A stretch of 64,000 nt of DNA from Pseudochryseolinea flava (GTDB lineage: Bacteria > Bacteroidota > Bacteroidia > Cytophagales > Cyclobacteriaceae). Position 1 is the stretch's first letter; each line of letters opens with the position of its first letter. The stretch lies in assembly GCF_003286915.1 (NCBI RefSeq), contig NZ_QMFY01000001.1:62001-126000 (forward strand), given 5' to 3'. Shown here piece by piece: positions 47,366 to 58,226 of the stretch. The notes beneath the pieces are model-generated. The model was not told the origin of the DNA, searched no databases, and saw nothing but the letters and a program-made list of their open reading frames with translations. A program made the translations under genes and the position numbers.

Positions 47366-48619
47366 ATGAGTCAAGTCGGGAAAGAATTTAATATAGATAT
47401 CAATGCGGCGGCCGATGCATTGAAGTCGGTGGTGTTGAAGACTCCATTGCAGTATCATCGGAAGCTTTCTGAAAAATTTAAGGCAGAGATTTATTTGAAG
47501 CGCGAAGATTTACAAGTTGTACGCTCCTACAAACTTCGTGGTGCTTATAATTTGATTAACAGTCTTACGGAAGCGCAACGCAAAGTTGGCGTTGTTTGTG
47601 CAAGCGCTGGAAACCACGCGCAAGGTGTAGCGTTCGCGTGCAAATACCTCGACATCAAAGGCGTGATCTACATGCCGGCAATCACACCGAAACAAAAGAT
47701 CAATCAAGTTAAAATGTTCGGCGGCGAAAACATCGAAATCGTTTTGACTGGCGACACATTCGATGATTGCCAAGCGCATGCTTTAGCGTTCACCAAGCAA
47801 AAACAAATGACATTCATCCCTCCTTTCGATCATCCGAAAGTAATTGAAGGACAAGGAACTGTTGGAAAAGAAATTCTTGATGAGGTGGCGGACCTAAACT
47901 ACATCTTCATTCCAATTGGCGGAGGAGGATTGTGCGCAGGTATCGGCGAATATTTTAAGACCTACGCCCCTACAACAAAAATTATTGGCGTTGAACCTGC
48001 CGGTGCACCTTCCATGAAAGAAGCACTTGCTGCGGGTAAGCCTGTAAAACTTGATAAGATTCAACGCTTTGTCGATGGTGCTTCTGTACAGAAAGTTGGC
48101 GAAGTAACTTTTGAAATTTGTAAAGATGTTCTATCGGATATGCTTCTCGTTCCCGAAGGAAAAGTAAGCTCAACGATTCTTCAGCTGTACAACGAAGATG
48201 CGATTGTTGCCGAACCGGCTGGAGCACTTTCGATTGCGGCACTCGATCAATACGCCGACCAAATTAAAGGTAAGAAAGTTGTCTGCATTGTAAGTGGTGG
48301 AAATAACGACATTGATCGCATGCAAGAGATCAAAGAGCGTTCACTCCTCTTCGAAGGGTTGAAGCACTACTTCATCGTACGTTTCGCGCAACGTCCTGGA
48401 GCATTAAAAGAATTTGTAAATGAAATACTTGGACCGACAGACGATATCGTTCGTTTCGAGTTCATTCAAAAACATAACAAAGAAACAGGGCCGGCGCTGA
48501 TCGGTATTGAAGTAAAATCAAAAGAAGATTTTAACACGCTGATAGCAAGGATGAATAATCACAAATTGAATTTCACATTGGTAAATCAGCAGGAGAATCT
48601 ATTCGAATATCTTGTTTAA
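47366..48619 (+). CDS. ilvA: threonine dehydratase, biosynthetic
   Basis: 417 residues. PLP Lys in KREDLQVVRSYKLRGAYN (49-66); SGGNNDI phosphate loop; C-terminal ACT-like domain from about 335 (YFIVRFAQRPGALKEFVNEIL). Makes 2-oxobutyrate for isoleucine; the C-domain allows allosteric control by Ile. One regulatory domain instead of two, as in the shorter IlvA class. Confidence 0.93.
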   Translation: MSQVGKEFNIDINAAADALKSVVLKTPLQYHRKLSEKFKAEIYLKREDLQVVRSYKLRGAYNLINSLTEAQRKVGVVCASAGNHAQGVAFACKYLDIKGVIYMPAITPKQKINQVKMFGGENIEIVLTGDTFDDCQAHALAFTKQKQMTFIPPFDHPKVIEGQGTVGKEILDEVADLNYIFIPIGGGGLCAGIGEYFKTYAPTTKIIGVEPAGAPSMKEALAAGKPVKLDKIQRFVDGASVQKVGEVTFEICKDVLSDMLLVPEGKVSSTILQLYNEDAIVAEPAGALSIAALDQYADQIKGKKVVCIVSGGNNDIDRMQEIKERSLLFEGLKHYFIVRFAQRPGALKEFVNEILGPTDDIVRFEFIQKHNKETGPALIGIEVKSKEDFNTLIARMNNHKLNFTLVNQQENLFEYLV

Positions 48620-48959
48620 CAAATTCGTTAATGCAAGCATTACACAGAGATACACAAAGATTAGGAGTCACACAGAGAATGCAAACGGCAACGCATCAAC
48701 ACACTATCACTCGTTAGCGATTGCAAAAATTTATTAACAATTCGTTGATGTAGGGCTTAACTTTTGTGATCTTCGTGGTTGAACTCTCTCTGAAAAAGAC
48801 GTCGAATAAAGAAGTCAAAAGTCATCTCATGAGATGATAAAAATATAACGAAAACAAACGTTGCCGTCCCGCCAAAAAGCGGGACGGTTTCATTTTTTAA
48901 GGGTTTGAACAAACTAACAGTTGTTCAATTTTACACAGAAGCAATAACAAAAAAGGACA
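48620..48959 (+). promoter_or_regulatory. 340-bp leuC leader with strong terminator
   Basis: Contains ACACAGAGATACACAAAG-type words, then terminator CCGTCCCGC (48864-48872), loop, GCGGGACGG (48879-48887), TTTCATTTTTT, then GAACAAACTAACAGTTGTTC (48907-48926) 33 bp before the leuC start. Same order as before ilvE (terminator, then CTAACAGTTGT, then ATG). I see no leucine-rich leader peptide. Likely a second control point for the leu genes. Confidence 0.6.
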
Positions 48960-50366
48960 ATGAGTCAACCGAAAACACTGTTCGACAAAATCTGGGACGC
49001 GCACATCGTGAAGCAAAAAGAAGGTCACCCAGATGTATTTTACATCGACAGACACTTCATTCACGAAGTAACAAGCCCTCAGGCATTTGAAGGTCTCCGT
49101 AAACGCGGTGTTAAAGTTTTTAACCCAGCACGTACTACGGCTGTTCCTGATCACAACGTACCGACGATCGATCAGCATCTTCCTATCAAAGAAGCTTTGT
49201 CACGTCATCAAGTTGAAACGCTTCGTAAAAACACAGAAGAATTCGGCGTTACGCTTTACGATCTCGGTCATCCTTATCAAGGTATCGTACACATCGTTGG
49301 TCCTGAGTTGGGTTTAACACTCCCGGGAATGACTATCGTTTGTGGCGACAGCCATACATCGACACACGGCGCATTCGGAACCATCGCCTTCGGTATCGGA
49401 ACAAGTGAAGTAGAACAAGTGCTTTCTACTCAGTGTATCCTCCAGTACCGCCCGAAAACAATGAAGATTGAAATCAACGGCAAACTCGGAAAGGGCGTCG
49501 TTGCAAAAGATATTATCCTTTACGTGATCAGCAAGATCTCGGCAAGTGGTGCTACAGGATACTTCGTTGAGTATGCCGGTGATGCCATCCGCAATCTTTC
49601 GATGGAAGCACGCATGACCATCTGTAACATGAGCATCGAAATGGGTGCGCGTGGCGGATTGATTGCGCCTGATCAAATCACATTCGATTACATCAAAGGT
49701 AGAAAGTTTGCGCCTCAAGGTGCCGACTACGATAAAAAAGTTGCCGAGTGGAAACAACTCAAGACTGATGAAGGTGCAAAGTACGACGAAGTACTTACGT
49801 TCGACGCCGCCGACATCGCGCCGATGATCACCTACGGAACAAATCCAGGTATGGGCATCAAGGTTACGGATCGCATTCCCACAGCAGCAGAATTAAAAGA
49901 TATCAGCGAGCAAACTTCTTTCAACAAATCACTTGAATACATGGGACTTGAAGAAGGAACACAATTGCTAGGCAAGCCTGTAGATTATGTATTCATCGGA
50001 AGCTGTACCAATGCGCGCATTGAGGATCTCCGATTGGTAGCCGAAATCGTAAAAGGCAAAAAGAAAGCTGAGAATGTAGAAGTTTGGGTGGTACCAGGAT
50101 CCAAGCAAGTAGAAGAACAAGCACGTAAAGAAGGTCTCGATAAGATTTTTGAAGAAGCTGGATTCCAACTTCGTCAGCCAGGATGTTCAGCATGCCTAGC
50201 TATGAATGAAGACAAAATTCCTGCTGGCAAATATTGCATCAGTACATCAAACAGAAACTTCGAAGGACGTCAAGGACCAAAGTCAAGAACATTCTTGGCA
50301 AGTCCACTCAGTGCCGCTGCTGCAGCGATCACTGGAAAAGTAACAGACGTAAGAAGTATCGTTTAA
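48960..50366 (+). CDS. leuC: 3-isopropylmalate dehydratase large subunit
   Basis: 468 residues. Aconitase-type [4Fe-4S] ligands: Cys in [13 protein letters not shown] and the CSAC pair ([13 protein letters not shown]) near 397-400; [12 protein letters not shown] motif near 132. Works with LeuD to isomerise isopropylmalate. First gene of leuCDBA. Confidence 0.96.
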   Translation: MSQPKTLFDKIWDAHIVKQKEGHPDVFYIDRHFIHEVTSPQAFEGLRKRGVKVFNPARTTAVPDHNVPTIDQHLPIKEALSRHQVETLRKNTEEFGVTLYDLGHPYQGIVHIVGPELGLTLPGMTIVCGDSHTSTHGAFGTIAFGIGTSEVEQVLSTQCILQYRPKTMKIEINGKLGKGVVAKDIILYVISKISASGATGYFVEYAGDAIRNLSMEARMTICNMSIEMGARGGLIAPDQITFDYIKGRKFAPQGADYDKKVAEWKQLKTDEGAKYDEVLTFDAADIAPMITYGTNPGMGIKVTDRIPTAAELKDISEQTSFNKSLEYMGLEEGTQLLGKPVDYVFIGSCTNARIEDLRLVAEIVKGKKKAENVEVWVVPGSKQVEEQARKEGLDKIFEEAGFQLRQPGCSACLAMNEDKIPAGKYCISTSNRNFEGRQGPKSRTFLASPLSAAAAAITGKVTDVRSIV

Positions 50367-50390
50367 TCACGGCCCTTATTTTAAAGTATC

Positions 50391-50975
50391 ATGGCAAAAG
50401 AAAAATTCACAACGTTAAAAAGTCAGGCAGTACCGCTGCCGATTGAAAATATTGACACAGACCAAATTATTCCAGCGCGTTTCTTGAAGGCAACAACACG
50501 CGACGGATTCGGAGAGAATCTCTTCCGGGACTGGCGCTTTAACAACGACGATACACCAAAAGACTTTGTGTTAAATGACAAAAAGTATACTGGTAAGATT
50601 CTTGTAGCGGGCAAAAACTTCGGATGTGGTAGTAGCCGCGAGCACGCCGCATGGGCAATCCACGATTACGGATTCCGTGTGGTGATCTCTAGCTTCTTCG
50701 CCGATATTTTCAAGAACAACGCATTGAACAACGCTACCCTCCCAGTAACAGTATCCGAAGATTTCTTGAAGAAGACCTTTGCTGCGATCGAGAAGAATCC
50801 TGCTACAGTGATCACCGTCGATCTCGAAAATCAAAAGGTGTCACTCGAAGACGGAACTTCTGAATCATTCGACATCAATGCCTACAAGAAAACTTGTCTT
50901 GCAAATGGTTATGACGATATCGATTACTTGCTGAGTCTCCGCGAAGAGATCAAGCAGTTTGAAATAGCGCGATAA
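50391..50975 (+). CDS. leuD: 3-isopropylmalate dehydratase small subunit
   Basis: 194 residues. [15 protein letters not shown] (20-34) and [18 protein letters not shown] are the diagnostic swivel-domain motifs. 24 bp downstream of leuC. Followed by ACAAGCC-type spacer words at 50976-51075. Confidence 0.96.
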   Translation: MAKEKFTTLKSQAVPLPIENIDTDQIIPARFLKATTRDGFGENLFRDWRFNNDDTPKDFVLNDKKYTGKILVAGKNFGCGSSREHAAWAIHDYGFRVVISSFFADIFKNNALNNATLPVTVSEDFLKKTFAAIEKNPATVITVDLENQKVSLEDGTSESFDINAYKKTCLANGYDDIDYLLSLREEIKQFEIAR

Positions 50976-51093
50976 AAAGCTACAAGCCTCAAGCTACAAG
51001 CTATTGGCTTTAAACAGACCAAAACAAATTCCCATACTAAACCAAAAGCTAGAAGCCAGAGGCCATTAGCCAGCAGCTTTTAGAAGACTCAAG

Positions 51094-52194
51094 ATGAAAA
51101 AGAAGATCGTTATTCTCCCAGGCGATGGAATCGGCAAAGAAGTTACTGCCTGCGGAAAAAAAATTCTCGAACAAGTAGCTGAATGTTTCGGACATCAGTT
51201 CTCATTCGACTATGCTACCATTGGTCACGAGGCTATCGAAGCTACTGGTAATCCATTGCCAGATGAGTCGCTTGCTAAAATGAAGAATTCGGATGCTGTG
51301 CTCTTTGGCGCAGTAGGTCATCCAAAATATGATAACGATCCCACGGCGAAAGTTCGTCCAGAGCAGGGGCTATTGAAAATGCGCAAGGAACTTGGTCTGT
51401 ATGCAAACCTTCGTCCGATCAAGTTATTCGATGAGCTTCTTGGTGCATCGAGCATTAAGCCAGAAATCTTGAAAGGTGCTGATATTCTTTTCTTCCGTGA
51501 GCTTACAGGCGACGTTTACTTCGGCGAACGCGGTCGTAAAGACGCAGGAAGCACCGCATTCGATACGATGATTTACTCACGCTACGAAGTTGAGCGAATT
51601 GCTCACAAAGCATTTAAAGCCGCATTAACGCGTAGCAAGCGTGTAACTTCTGTTGACAAAGCTAACGTACTCGAGAGCTCACGTCTTTGGAGAGAAGTTG
51701 TTCAGGAAGTTGCTAAGCAGTATCCTGATGTAACGGTTGATCATATGTTCGTGGATGCTGCAGCGATGAAGCTTATTCAAAATCCAAAAGCATTTGATGT
51801 AGTGGTAACTGGAAATCTTTTTGGTGACATTCTCACAGATGAAGCATCTCAGATCGCAGGATCTATGGGTATGCTTGCGTCTGCGTCTATCGGTGACACG
51901 GTTGGGCTATACGAACCAATCCACGGTAGTGCACACGACATCACTGGAAAAGGAATTGCAAATCCACTTGCATCAATCTTGTCAGCAGCATTGCTTCTTG
52001 ATATTTCATTCGGACTGAAAGAAGAATCAGAAACGGTGATCAAAGCCGTTGAGCAAACATTGAAAGACGGCTACCGCACACGCGACATCGCAGATGCATC
52101 GACGCCACATGAAAAAATCCTCGGCACTGAAGTAATGGGCAACGTAGTATGTAACAACGCCAGAATGCTCGCCAATTGCTCAGTGGCAGTCTAA
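51094..52194 (+). CDS. leuB: 3-isopropylmalate dehydrogenase
   Basis: 366 residues. [42 protein letters not shown]-type [55 protein letters not shown]- and Mg-dependent oxidative decarboxylation, third step of leucine synthesis. Confidence 0.96.
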   Translation: MKKKIVILPGDGIGKEVTACGKKILEQVAECFGHQFSFDYATIGHEAIEATGNPLPDESLAKMKNSDAVLFGAVGHPKYDNDPTAKVRPEQGLLKMRKELGLYANLRPIKLFDELLGASSIKPEILKGADILFFRELTGDVYFGERGRKDAGSTAFDTMIYSRYEVERIAHKAFKAALTRSKRVTSVDKANVLESSRLWREVVQEVAKQYPDVTVDHMFVDAAAMKLIQNPKAFDVVVTGNLFGDILTDEASQIAGSMGMLASASIGDTVGLYEPIHGSAHDITGKGIANPLASILSAALLLDISFGLKEESETVIKAVEQTLKDGYRTRDIADASTPHEKILGTEVMGNVVCNNARMLANCSVAV

Positions 52195-52241
52195 TCGAAT
52201 TTGATTTTTTTAAACTAGAGACAAAATTTATAAAACAACTT

Positions 52242-53408
52242 ATGAGCCAGAAAATAGAGATCTTCGACACCACGTTACGCGATGGTGAACAAGTACCAGG
52301 CTGTCAGCTTTCAACCGATGAAAAGATTATCGTTGCACGCGAGCTGGAAGCACTCGGTGTAGATGTTATTGAGGCTGGCTTTCCAATCTCCAGCCCTGGA
52401 GATTTCCTTTCTGTAATTGAAATTTCAAAAGCGGTTAAGGATCCAGTTGTTTGCGCTTTGACGCGCGCGAAAAAAGATGACATAGATGTTGCTGCAGAAG
52501 CCCTACGTTACGCAAAACGTGGACGCATTCACACCGGTATCGGATCATCTGATGTTCACATTAAACACAAGTTCAACAGCACACGTGAAAAAATTCTTGA
52601 ACAAGGTGTGTGGGCCGTTGAATACGCAAAGTCAAAAGGTGTACAAGTAGAATTCTTCGCAGAAGACTCTGGACGCGCTGACCTCGCATTTCTCGCGCAG
52701 ATGGTTGAAGCCGTGATTGCCGCGGGTGCAGATGTCGTGAACATTCCTGATACTACTGGCTACTGCCTTCCACACCTGTATGGAAAACGCATTGCTTATT
52801 TGTACGAGAACGTAAAGAATATTCACAAAGCGACGATCTCAGTTCACTGCCACAACGATCTAGGATTAGCAACGGCGAATACAATTTCCGGATTGATGAA
52901 CGGCGCACGTCAAGCAGAAGTAACCATTAACGGCATTGGAGAACGCGCTGGCAATACTTCATTAGAAGAAGTAGCGATGATTGTTCAAGTACACAAAGAC
53001 TTGAATCTTCACACCAACATCAAGTCGGAAAAACTTTATGGTATCAGCACATTGATCTCTGATCTGATGCGCATGCCGGTTCAGCCGAACAAAGCAATTG
53101 TCGGTGCGAATGCTTTTGCTCACTCTTCTGGAATCCATCAGGATGGTTTCTTGAAGAATGCTGAGAACTATGAAATCATCAATCCTTCTGATGTTGGCGT
53201 TCCGTCATCGTCAATTGTATTGACTGCAAGAAGCGGCCGCGCTGCTCTCAAACACAGACTCGAGTTGCTTGGGTACCAACCTAGCAAAACGGATCTAGAC
53301 GTGCTTTATGACAACTTCCTCGTTGTTGCTGATGAGAAGAAAAATGTAAATGATGAAGACCTTGTTGCGCTTGTAGCCAACACACCGATACTCGTTGCTC
53401 AGAAATAA
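52242..53408 (+). CDS. leuA: 2-isopropylmalate synthase, short form
   Basis: 388 residues from ATG 52242 ([17 protein letters not shown]). HMGL-like barrel: [28 protein letters not shown] (metal His), [26 protein letters not shown]. The roughly 120-residue LeuA allosteric C-domain is missing, so leucine feedback may be weak or absent. Alternatives such as citramalate or homocitrate synthase are less likely given the leu operon. Confidence 0.9.
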   Translation: MSQKIEIFDTTLRDGEQVPGCQLSTDEKIIVARELEALGVDVIEAGFPISSPGDFLSVIEISKAVKDPVVCALTRAKKDDIDVAAEALRYAKRGRIHTGIGSSDVHIKHKFNSTREKILEQGVWAVEYAKSKGVQVEFFAEDSGRADLAFLAQMVEAVIAAGADVVNIPDTTGYCLPHLYGKRIAYLYENVKNIHKATISVHCHNDLGLATANTISGLMNGARQAEVTINGIGERAGNTSLEEVAMIVQVHKDLNLHTNIKSEKLYGISTLISDLMRMPVQPNKAIVGANAFAHSSGIHQDGFLKNAENYEIINPSDVGVPSSSIVLTARSGRAALKHRLELLGYQPSKTDLDVLYDNFLVVADEKKNVNDEDLVALVANTPILVAQK

Positions 53409-53437
53409 TAACCAAACCAATTAAACCCGTCAATTTT

Positions 53438-53470
53438 CAAAAGTGCCCTCAATCGGGGGTACTTTTGATC
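53438..53470 (+). terminator. probable terminator of ilv-leu operon
   Basis: CAAAAGTGCCC (53438-53448) and GGGGGTACTTTTG (53455-53467) form a stem with one bulge, 30 bp after the leuA stop. A weak T-run only, so termination is tentative. Confidence 0.55.
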
Positions 53471-53568
53471 TTGATGTCGCTCCGACGCTCCTACTTTCTC
53501 CTTATCGAGCGAATTGTTTCTTCAAAGCCTTTAATTATCTTCGGACCAGAGACTAAACGCTCCTGTCT

Positions 53569-54417
53569 ATGCGGCTTTCTACCCCTCTCGTGATCTTGTC
53601 ACTCGTTTTCGCTATTTCCATCCAAACGGTATGCGCGCAAGAAATTGGACTGCAACTCTATAGTCTACGCGAGCAATTCTCGAAAGACGTTACCGGCACC
53701 ATGGCAAAAGTGAAAGCAATGGGTGTGACCGAAATCGAAATGGGCAGCACGTATGGACTATCTTTTCCAGAATTCATCAAGCTCATTGCTTTAAATAATC
53801 TAAAAGTCATCAGCTTTGGAACCAACTTCGAACGCTTAGAAAAATTTCCGCAGGCGGTTGCAGACGAAGCAAGATCTTATGGCGCCAAATATGTCGTTGT
53901 GTTTTGGATTCCCCACGATGGTGACATCTTCACTATCAACGACGTTCAACGGGCAACCGAAGTCTTCAACAAGGCAGGTAAGGTTATGGCACAAAACGGA
54001 CTGCTCCTATGTTATCATCCACACGGTTATGAATTTCAAATTCACGAGAAAGGAACGTTGTTCGATGTGATGATGAAAAGCTTCGACAAGCGATATGTTT
54101 ATTTTGAGATGGACGTGTTTTGGATCAAACAGGCTGGCCAAGATCCATTAGCGCTTCTTAAAAAATACAGTAGTCGATGGATTCTAATGCACTTGAAAGA
54201 TCGCAAGAAAGGCACGCCAGACAGTATGAACGGACAGGTGGATCTCGACAGCAACGTAGTGTTGGGTACTGGTGATGTGGGCATAGAAGCGCTCTACAAG
54301 GAAGCGAGAAAGAATGGCATCCAACACTTTTTTATCGAAGACGAGTCGTCTGTTTCTGAAGAGCAAATCCCAAAAAGTATCGCTTATCTGAAAACGCTCA
54401 ATTCAAAAAGTAATTAG
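53569..54417 (+). CDS. secreted xylose isomerase-like TIM barrel protein
   Basis: 282 residues. Signal peptide 1-23 (ISIQTVCAQE), then AP-endonuclease/sugar-isomerase barrel: IGLQLYSLREQF (N-term), LLCYHPHGYEF, VYFEMDVFWIKQAG, ILMHLKDRKKG, with metal-binding His/Glu/Asp. Periplasmic sugar isomerase/epimerase of unknown substrate. 3' end overlaps the convergent thioesterase by 4 bp. Confidence 0.82.
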   Translation: MRLSTPLVILSLVFAISIQTVCAQEIGLQLYSLREQFSKDVTGTMAKVKAMGVTEIEMGSTYGLSFPEFIKLIALNNLKVISFGTNFERLEKFPQAVADEARSYGAKYVVVFWIPHDGDIFTINDVQRATEVFNKAGKVMAQNGLLLCYHPHGYEFQIHEKGTLFDVMMKSFDKRYVYFEMDVFWIKQAGQDPLALLKKYSSRWILMHLKDRKKGTPDSMNGQVDLDSNVVLGTGDVGIEALYKEARKNGIQHFFIEDESSVSEEQIPKSIAYLKTLNSKSN

Positions 54418-54845
54418 AGCCCAAGCTTTTCTCGAAACGATTCGGGAATCACCGCTACTTTCTTGAGGTCATAATTAAAGCAGACAATGCCCGTCTTACC
54501 ACGCGCCACTTCCTTTCCTGTGGTTTTATTTTCGACTTGATAGAGCATGTCGAATCCATACTTCGTCACATCATCGATAAAAATCTTCACCGTCAATACG
54601 TCGCCTAAAAATGATTCTGATTTGTATTGCAATGCAGCGTCTGCAATAATTTGTCCTACCGCTCCCTCGAAGCTAAGTTCATCTTTAAATCCAACACTGC
54701 GATAAAAGCCGATTCTTGCTTCTTGCATTAACGTGAGAATCGAATCGTGACCAACATGGTTACCGTAATTGAGATCGCTCGCGCGAACGATTATTTCGGT
54801 GATATAAATAAATTTCTCCGGAAGGCTAATATTCATGCGAGGCAT
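54414..54845 (-). CDS. hotdog-fold acyl-CoA thioesterase
   Basis: 143 residues. 4HBT-type: DLNYGNHVGHDSILTLMQEARIGFY (catalytic Asp/Gly region near 23-47) and VARGKTGIVCFNYDLKK. Cleaves acyl-CoAs, substrate unknown. Starts M-P-R-M; ATG 54845 used. Confidence 0.85.
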   Translation of the reverse strand: MPRMNISLPEKFIYITEIIVRASDLNYGNHVGHDSILTLMQEARIGFYRSVGFKDELSFEGAVGQIIADAALQYKSESFLGDVLTVKIFIDDVTKYGFDMLYQVENKTTGKEVARGKTGIVCFNYDLKKVAVIPESFREKLGL

Positions 54846-54909
54846 GATTCAAAAATAAAAAGACAAGCCCGAAAGTCGGTAGTTTTATATATTTATAATA
54901 TTACAGCTT

Positions 54910-55392
54910 ATGGATTTTCCAAAATTTGCTTACGCTGTCGCCCTTGCCGTTTTCATTACACCAGCCATAGTAAGCTACGGCCAATGTGATTCGACTCTTC
55001 AATCACCATTAGCCCGCAAAATAACATTATGGCATTATCAGATCGGCAACGGAACAGATGCCGTTGATGCGCAACATGGGTTAGCCGACGCCAAGAATTT
55101 TAAAGTATTTGGAACCATGAATGGTGACGCGTGTTCGCCAGATAAAATTGCCTCGTTGATTGCGCTTCTCGATGCCGGAGTAAAAAAATTAACGCCTGAG
55201 GAAATTGATAAGTTAAAGAAAAATCAGTCGAGTGTTAGTTGGGGCATTCGCGGCGGCGTGGTTATTAAGTTTCGAACGCCTATTACTACCGCTCACCTTT
55301 TTACTATCCTGAATCAATGTCAGCACCATGAGGTATATGCCGATCTCATCGCCAATGAAATTTTAGTAACGACAAGAATACTTAAACAATGA
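54910..55392 (+). CDS. secreted protein of unknown function
   Basis: 160 residues. Signal peptide 1-25 (VFITPAIVSYGQ), mature start CDSTLQSPLARKITLW. The C-terminal TTAHLFTILNQCQHHEVYADLIANEILV resembles a stretch in the next protein (PLQKFVALVHKIGEHTQTYDIDFSRNEIFV), so the pair shares a domain. ATGA overlap with the WG-repeat gene. No family recognised. Confidence 0.55.
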   Translation: MDFPKFAYAVALAVFITPAIVSYGQCDSTLQSPLARKITLWHYQIGNGTDAVDAQHGLADAKNFKVFGTMNGDACSPDKIASLIALLDAGVKKLTPEEIDKLKKNQSSVSWGIRGGVVIKFRTPITTAHLFTILNQCQHHEVYADLIANEILVTTRILKQ

Positions 55393-57020
55393 AACAGATC
55401 AGTGCACTATTCTTAATCCTGGTATTGGTTGCTGAGTTTGATGCAGGGTTCTGTCAAGAAAAAACATCTGTCATTCAAAGCACCACAATGTACTTGCCTG
55501 GTGCAGATACCCATGGAAGTTTCGAACAGTATACAACAGCAACGCTGAAGGAGAGAAAACGTCGCTCTACAGAGGTTCTTTCAATCGCCTTCACCGTCAA
55601 CTCATCTCCCGATCAAATCGACAAGCTACTGCAGAAGCATAAAACTTTACAGCTTTCAGAAAACAAAAAAGAAAAAGAAGCAAAAATACTCCGAACTAAA
55701 ATCACGCTCCATCCAGCAGTACCATTGCAAAAATTCGTGGCCCTGGTTCATAAAATTGGTGAGCATACACAAACGTATGATATTGATTTCTCACGTAATG
55801 AGATATTCGTATACATTCTAGCGCAAGACGATCCTAAACGTGGGTGGCTATCGGGAAAATTTGAAGTTTTTGACGTTGAGTCTAAAAAGGGCGCACTTGA
55901 CTTTAATGGTGATACGCTCATCCAACCTATCTATGACGAACTCGATTTCCGCGGCGATATTATTATCGCTACACGAGATCAAAAACAAGGAATACTCTCA
56001 ACGACAAACAAAACGATAATTCCCTTGCGCTACGATGCCCTCGAAATTCTAAAAATGAAAGATGCCAGCGAAGTTGTAAAAGTTAGAGAAGGAGAACGAT
56101 GGGGCATTGTTTCGATGCATGATGAGCCTTTACTACCGATCATCTACGATCAATTGGATTATCTTAATATCGACAACTTATTTCTCTTTTCTACAGAAGG
56201 CAAACAAGGGTGGCGGACGCTTCAAAAGGAGTTGACGACGCGGCGATATGATAGCGTAGATCCATTCTTCACGACGGGTTCAGTACTCTTTTTTACGAGC
56301 AATGATGGCTATTTAGATATTCGCGACAAGGATGACAAAGTAAGCCTCGTTCCGATGGGTACTATTATTGTCGAAAGATCAGGAGATCATTTTATTGTTA
56401 AGAAAGACAAAGCGGAAGGCGTGATGGATCTTAATCAGAAAATTGTACTGCCGACCATTTATGAAAACGTTTTTGCCACGCATAGCAATCGTTATTGGTT
56501 TGTGATGAAGAACAAAAAATATGGGCTAGCAGATTTAAAAACTAGTGACAATACGCCATTGATCTACGACGAAAAAGTAGAAAGCTTTGGATCCGAAGAA
56601 CGCGGTATTTTCTGTTTCAAGTTACGAGTTAATAAAGCCAACGAGTTGAAATGTGGCGCGATCGATACAAACGGTAAGATTGTCGTTCCATTTAAGTACG
56701 ATGCTATTGCGTCTCACGATGGTAATTTCATTGTAGTAAATGACAAACAAAAATACGGTGCATTCAATTTGGAACTCGGTGTTACTATAAACTTAGAATA
56801 TGATTATTTGGAATCAGCATCTGACGTTGTCGCACAAGTGTATAAGCGCAATGGAAAATATGGATATCTGTATGAAGACGGACGTAAAATGACAGAGGCT
56901 TTATTTGATGAGCATCAGGCTTTTTCTACATCGGCCATGAACATCAGTGTTTTAAAAAACGGTAACGAAGTTTGTCTTACAGCCGAAGGTCAAATGTCGG
57001 ATGGCGCCTGTGAAGAATAG
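55389..57020 (+). CDS. WG-repeat protein
   Basis: 543 residues. Signal peptide about 1-22. N-terminal domain shared with the upstream protein, then WG/WG-like repeats from about 155 (DTLIQPIYDELDF, KTIIPLRYDALEIL, EPLLPIIYDQLDYL, KKYGLADLKT, GKIVVPFKYDAIA). WG repeats are beta-strand hairpins of unknown role in Bacteroidota envelope proteins. Last residues CEE. Forms an operon with the preceding gene. Confidence 0.75.
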   Translation: MKQISALFLILVLVAEFDAGFCQEKTSVIQSTTMYLPGADTHGSFEQYTTATLKERKRRSTEVLSIAFTVNSSPDQIDKLLQKHKTLQLSENKKEKEAKILRTKITLHPAVPLQKFVALVHKIGEHTQTYDIDFSRNEIFVYILAQDDPKRGWLSGKFEVFDVESKKGALDFNGDTLIQPIYDELDFRGDIIIATRDQKQGILSTTNKTIIPLRYDALEILKMKDASEVVKVREGERWGIVSMHDEPLLPIIYDQLDYLNIDNLFLFSTEGKQGWRTLQKELTTRRYDSVDPFFTTGSVLFFTSNDGYLDIRDKDDKVSLVPMGTIIVERSGDHFIVKKDKAEGVMDLNQKIVLPTIYENVFATHSNRYWFVMKNKKYGLADLKTSDNTPLIYDEKVESFGSEERGIFCFKLRVNKANELKCGAIDTNGKIVVPFKYDAIASHDGNFIVVNDKQKYGAFNLELGVTINLEYDYLESASDVVAQVYKRNGKYGYLYEDGRKMTEALFDEHQAFSTSAMNISVLKNGNEVCLTAEGQMSDGACEE

Positions 57021-58214
57021 TTATTTTCTTTGCTTGGCGTAGCTAAGAAAAAGCGACATCATGTGCGCGACGAGCCCATCCGATCGACCGTACACACTAT
57101 AGCGAAACTCAATTTCTTCAAACGTTCTTCTCTTCTTCACAATAAAAGGCGCATAACGAAATCCCATTCCAACTTTCACACTTTCGAATTGTGAAAGGTC
57201 ATAGTCCGAAGTATAAAAATCTTCGGCAGGAGCATGTGCTTTGTAAGGTTTAAAATAGTCGGAAGCAGACTGTGTATAAAACCTCACGGATGGAAGTAGT
57301 GTCCAAACACGTGACATTTTGTAAGGGGCATCAACGGATAGTGTATGCGCAGAAATACCAAAGTCATCCCAATAGAAACGATAGCTCGCTTTCAAAATAG
57401 TTTTGAATCCCAAAAACGTATTCAATTCAACACCGATCGGAATTTTTATTCTTGTATCCGGTAATACCTCTACCCTTAGGGCATTGTCCTCGAAATACAC
57501 GCGATGAAAAGGTGTAGACAGAAGCCCTTGTTGAAAAACAAACCCCGGATAGAATCCAAGTGTCGTTCTTTTTGATATTGTCTGATGAAAATAGATCTCA
57601 GCATTTACCGAATACCGATTGTGTTCATCGAACCATTCTTTATACCGGAGCTCAGACGGGTAAAGTAATTTCTGAGCGCGTCCATTATCCAATCTACCCC
57701 ACCGTAAATCATCTGCAAAACCTTGTATACTAGCCCCCAAAGATCGCGATTGATCGGCCGATACGTGAGCAACGTTTGCGCCGAGGCCAAACGATGTATA
57801 GTCCGATTCAATCGAAAACGCGCCATTAACACCCGCAGAAAAATTATTTTTTAGAACGCGGTCATACGACAAGTTTACATGTGACCTCACATCTTCGCGA
57901 GAGGCGGAGGAAAAAACGAAATTGATATTGTCCGTAGACGCCGAGGAAATTATATCTGCTCCACCATCAAGTGTAATGGTGTGTACCGAATCTTGTATCC
58001 ACGCCATAGACAACGACGTTGCATAGACTTGGAGATCTTCCGTACCGATACCGCCAGTTACTGCGGAATGATCATTGTCTTGTGTGTAAAACGACATCAG
58101 CAACGATACATCTTTCGATCTTAACGACTGCTTTGTGTAGGGCGCTTCGGTCTGTTGAGCTTTCGCCGACAGAAATGCTGCTAAGAGTCCTACCACGATG
58201 TATCGTTTCTTCAC
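57021..58214 (-). CDS. DUF3570 outer-membrane beta-barrel protein
   Basis: 397 residues. Signal peptide 1-19 (LLAAFLSAKAQQ), then MSFYTQDNDHSAVTGGIGTEDLQVYATSL and alternating amphipathic strands ending FLSYAKQRK: outer-membrane barrel. Last gene of the thioredoxin-ApbE-DUF4266-DUF3570 operon, a combination recurring in other phyla. Function unknown. Confidence 0.85.
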   Translation of the reverse strand: MKKRYIVVGLLAAFLSAKAQQTEAPYTKQSLRSKDVSLLMSFYTQDNDHSAVTGGIGTEDLQVYATSLSMAWIQDSVHTITLDGGADIISSASTDNINFVFSSASREDVRSHVNLSYDRVLKNNFSAGVNGAFSIESDYTSFGLGANVAHVSADQSRSLGASIQGFADDLRWGRLDNGRAQKLLYPSELRYKEWFDEHNRYSVNAEIYFHQTISKRTTLGFYPGFVFQQGLLSTPFHRVYFEDNALRVEVLPDTRIKIPIGVELNTFLGFKTILKASYRFYWDDFGISAHTLSVDAPYKMSRVWTLLPSVRFYTQSASDYFKPYKAHAPAEDFYTSDYDLSQFESVKVGMGFRYAPFIVKKRRTFEEIEFRYSVYGRSDGLVAHMMSLFLSYAKQRK

Positions 58215-58226
58215 AATCGAGGCGAA

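Noticed and set aside
48630-48719. 29-codon frame as leuC leader peptide
   Set aside because: Contains only two Leu codons, far from the terminator, and is made of spacer repeat words.
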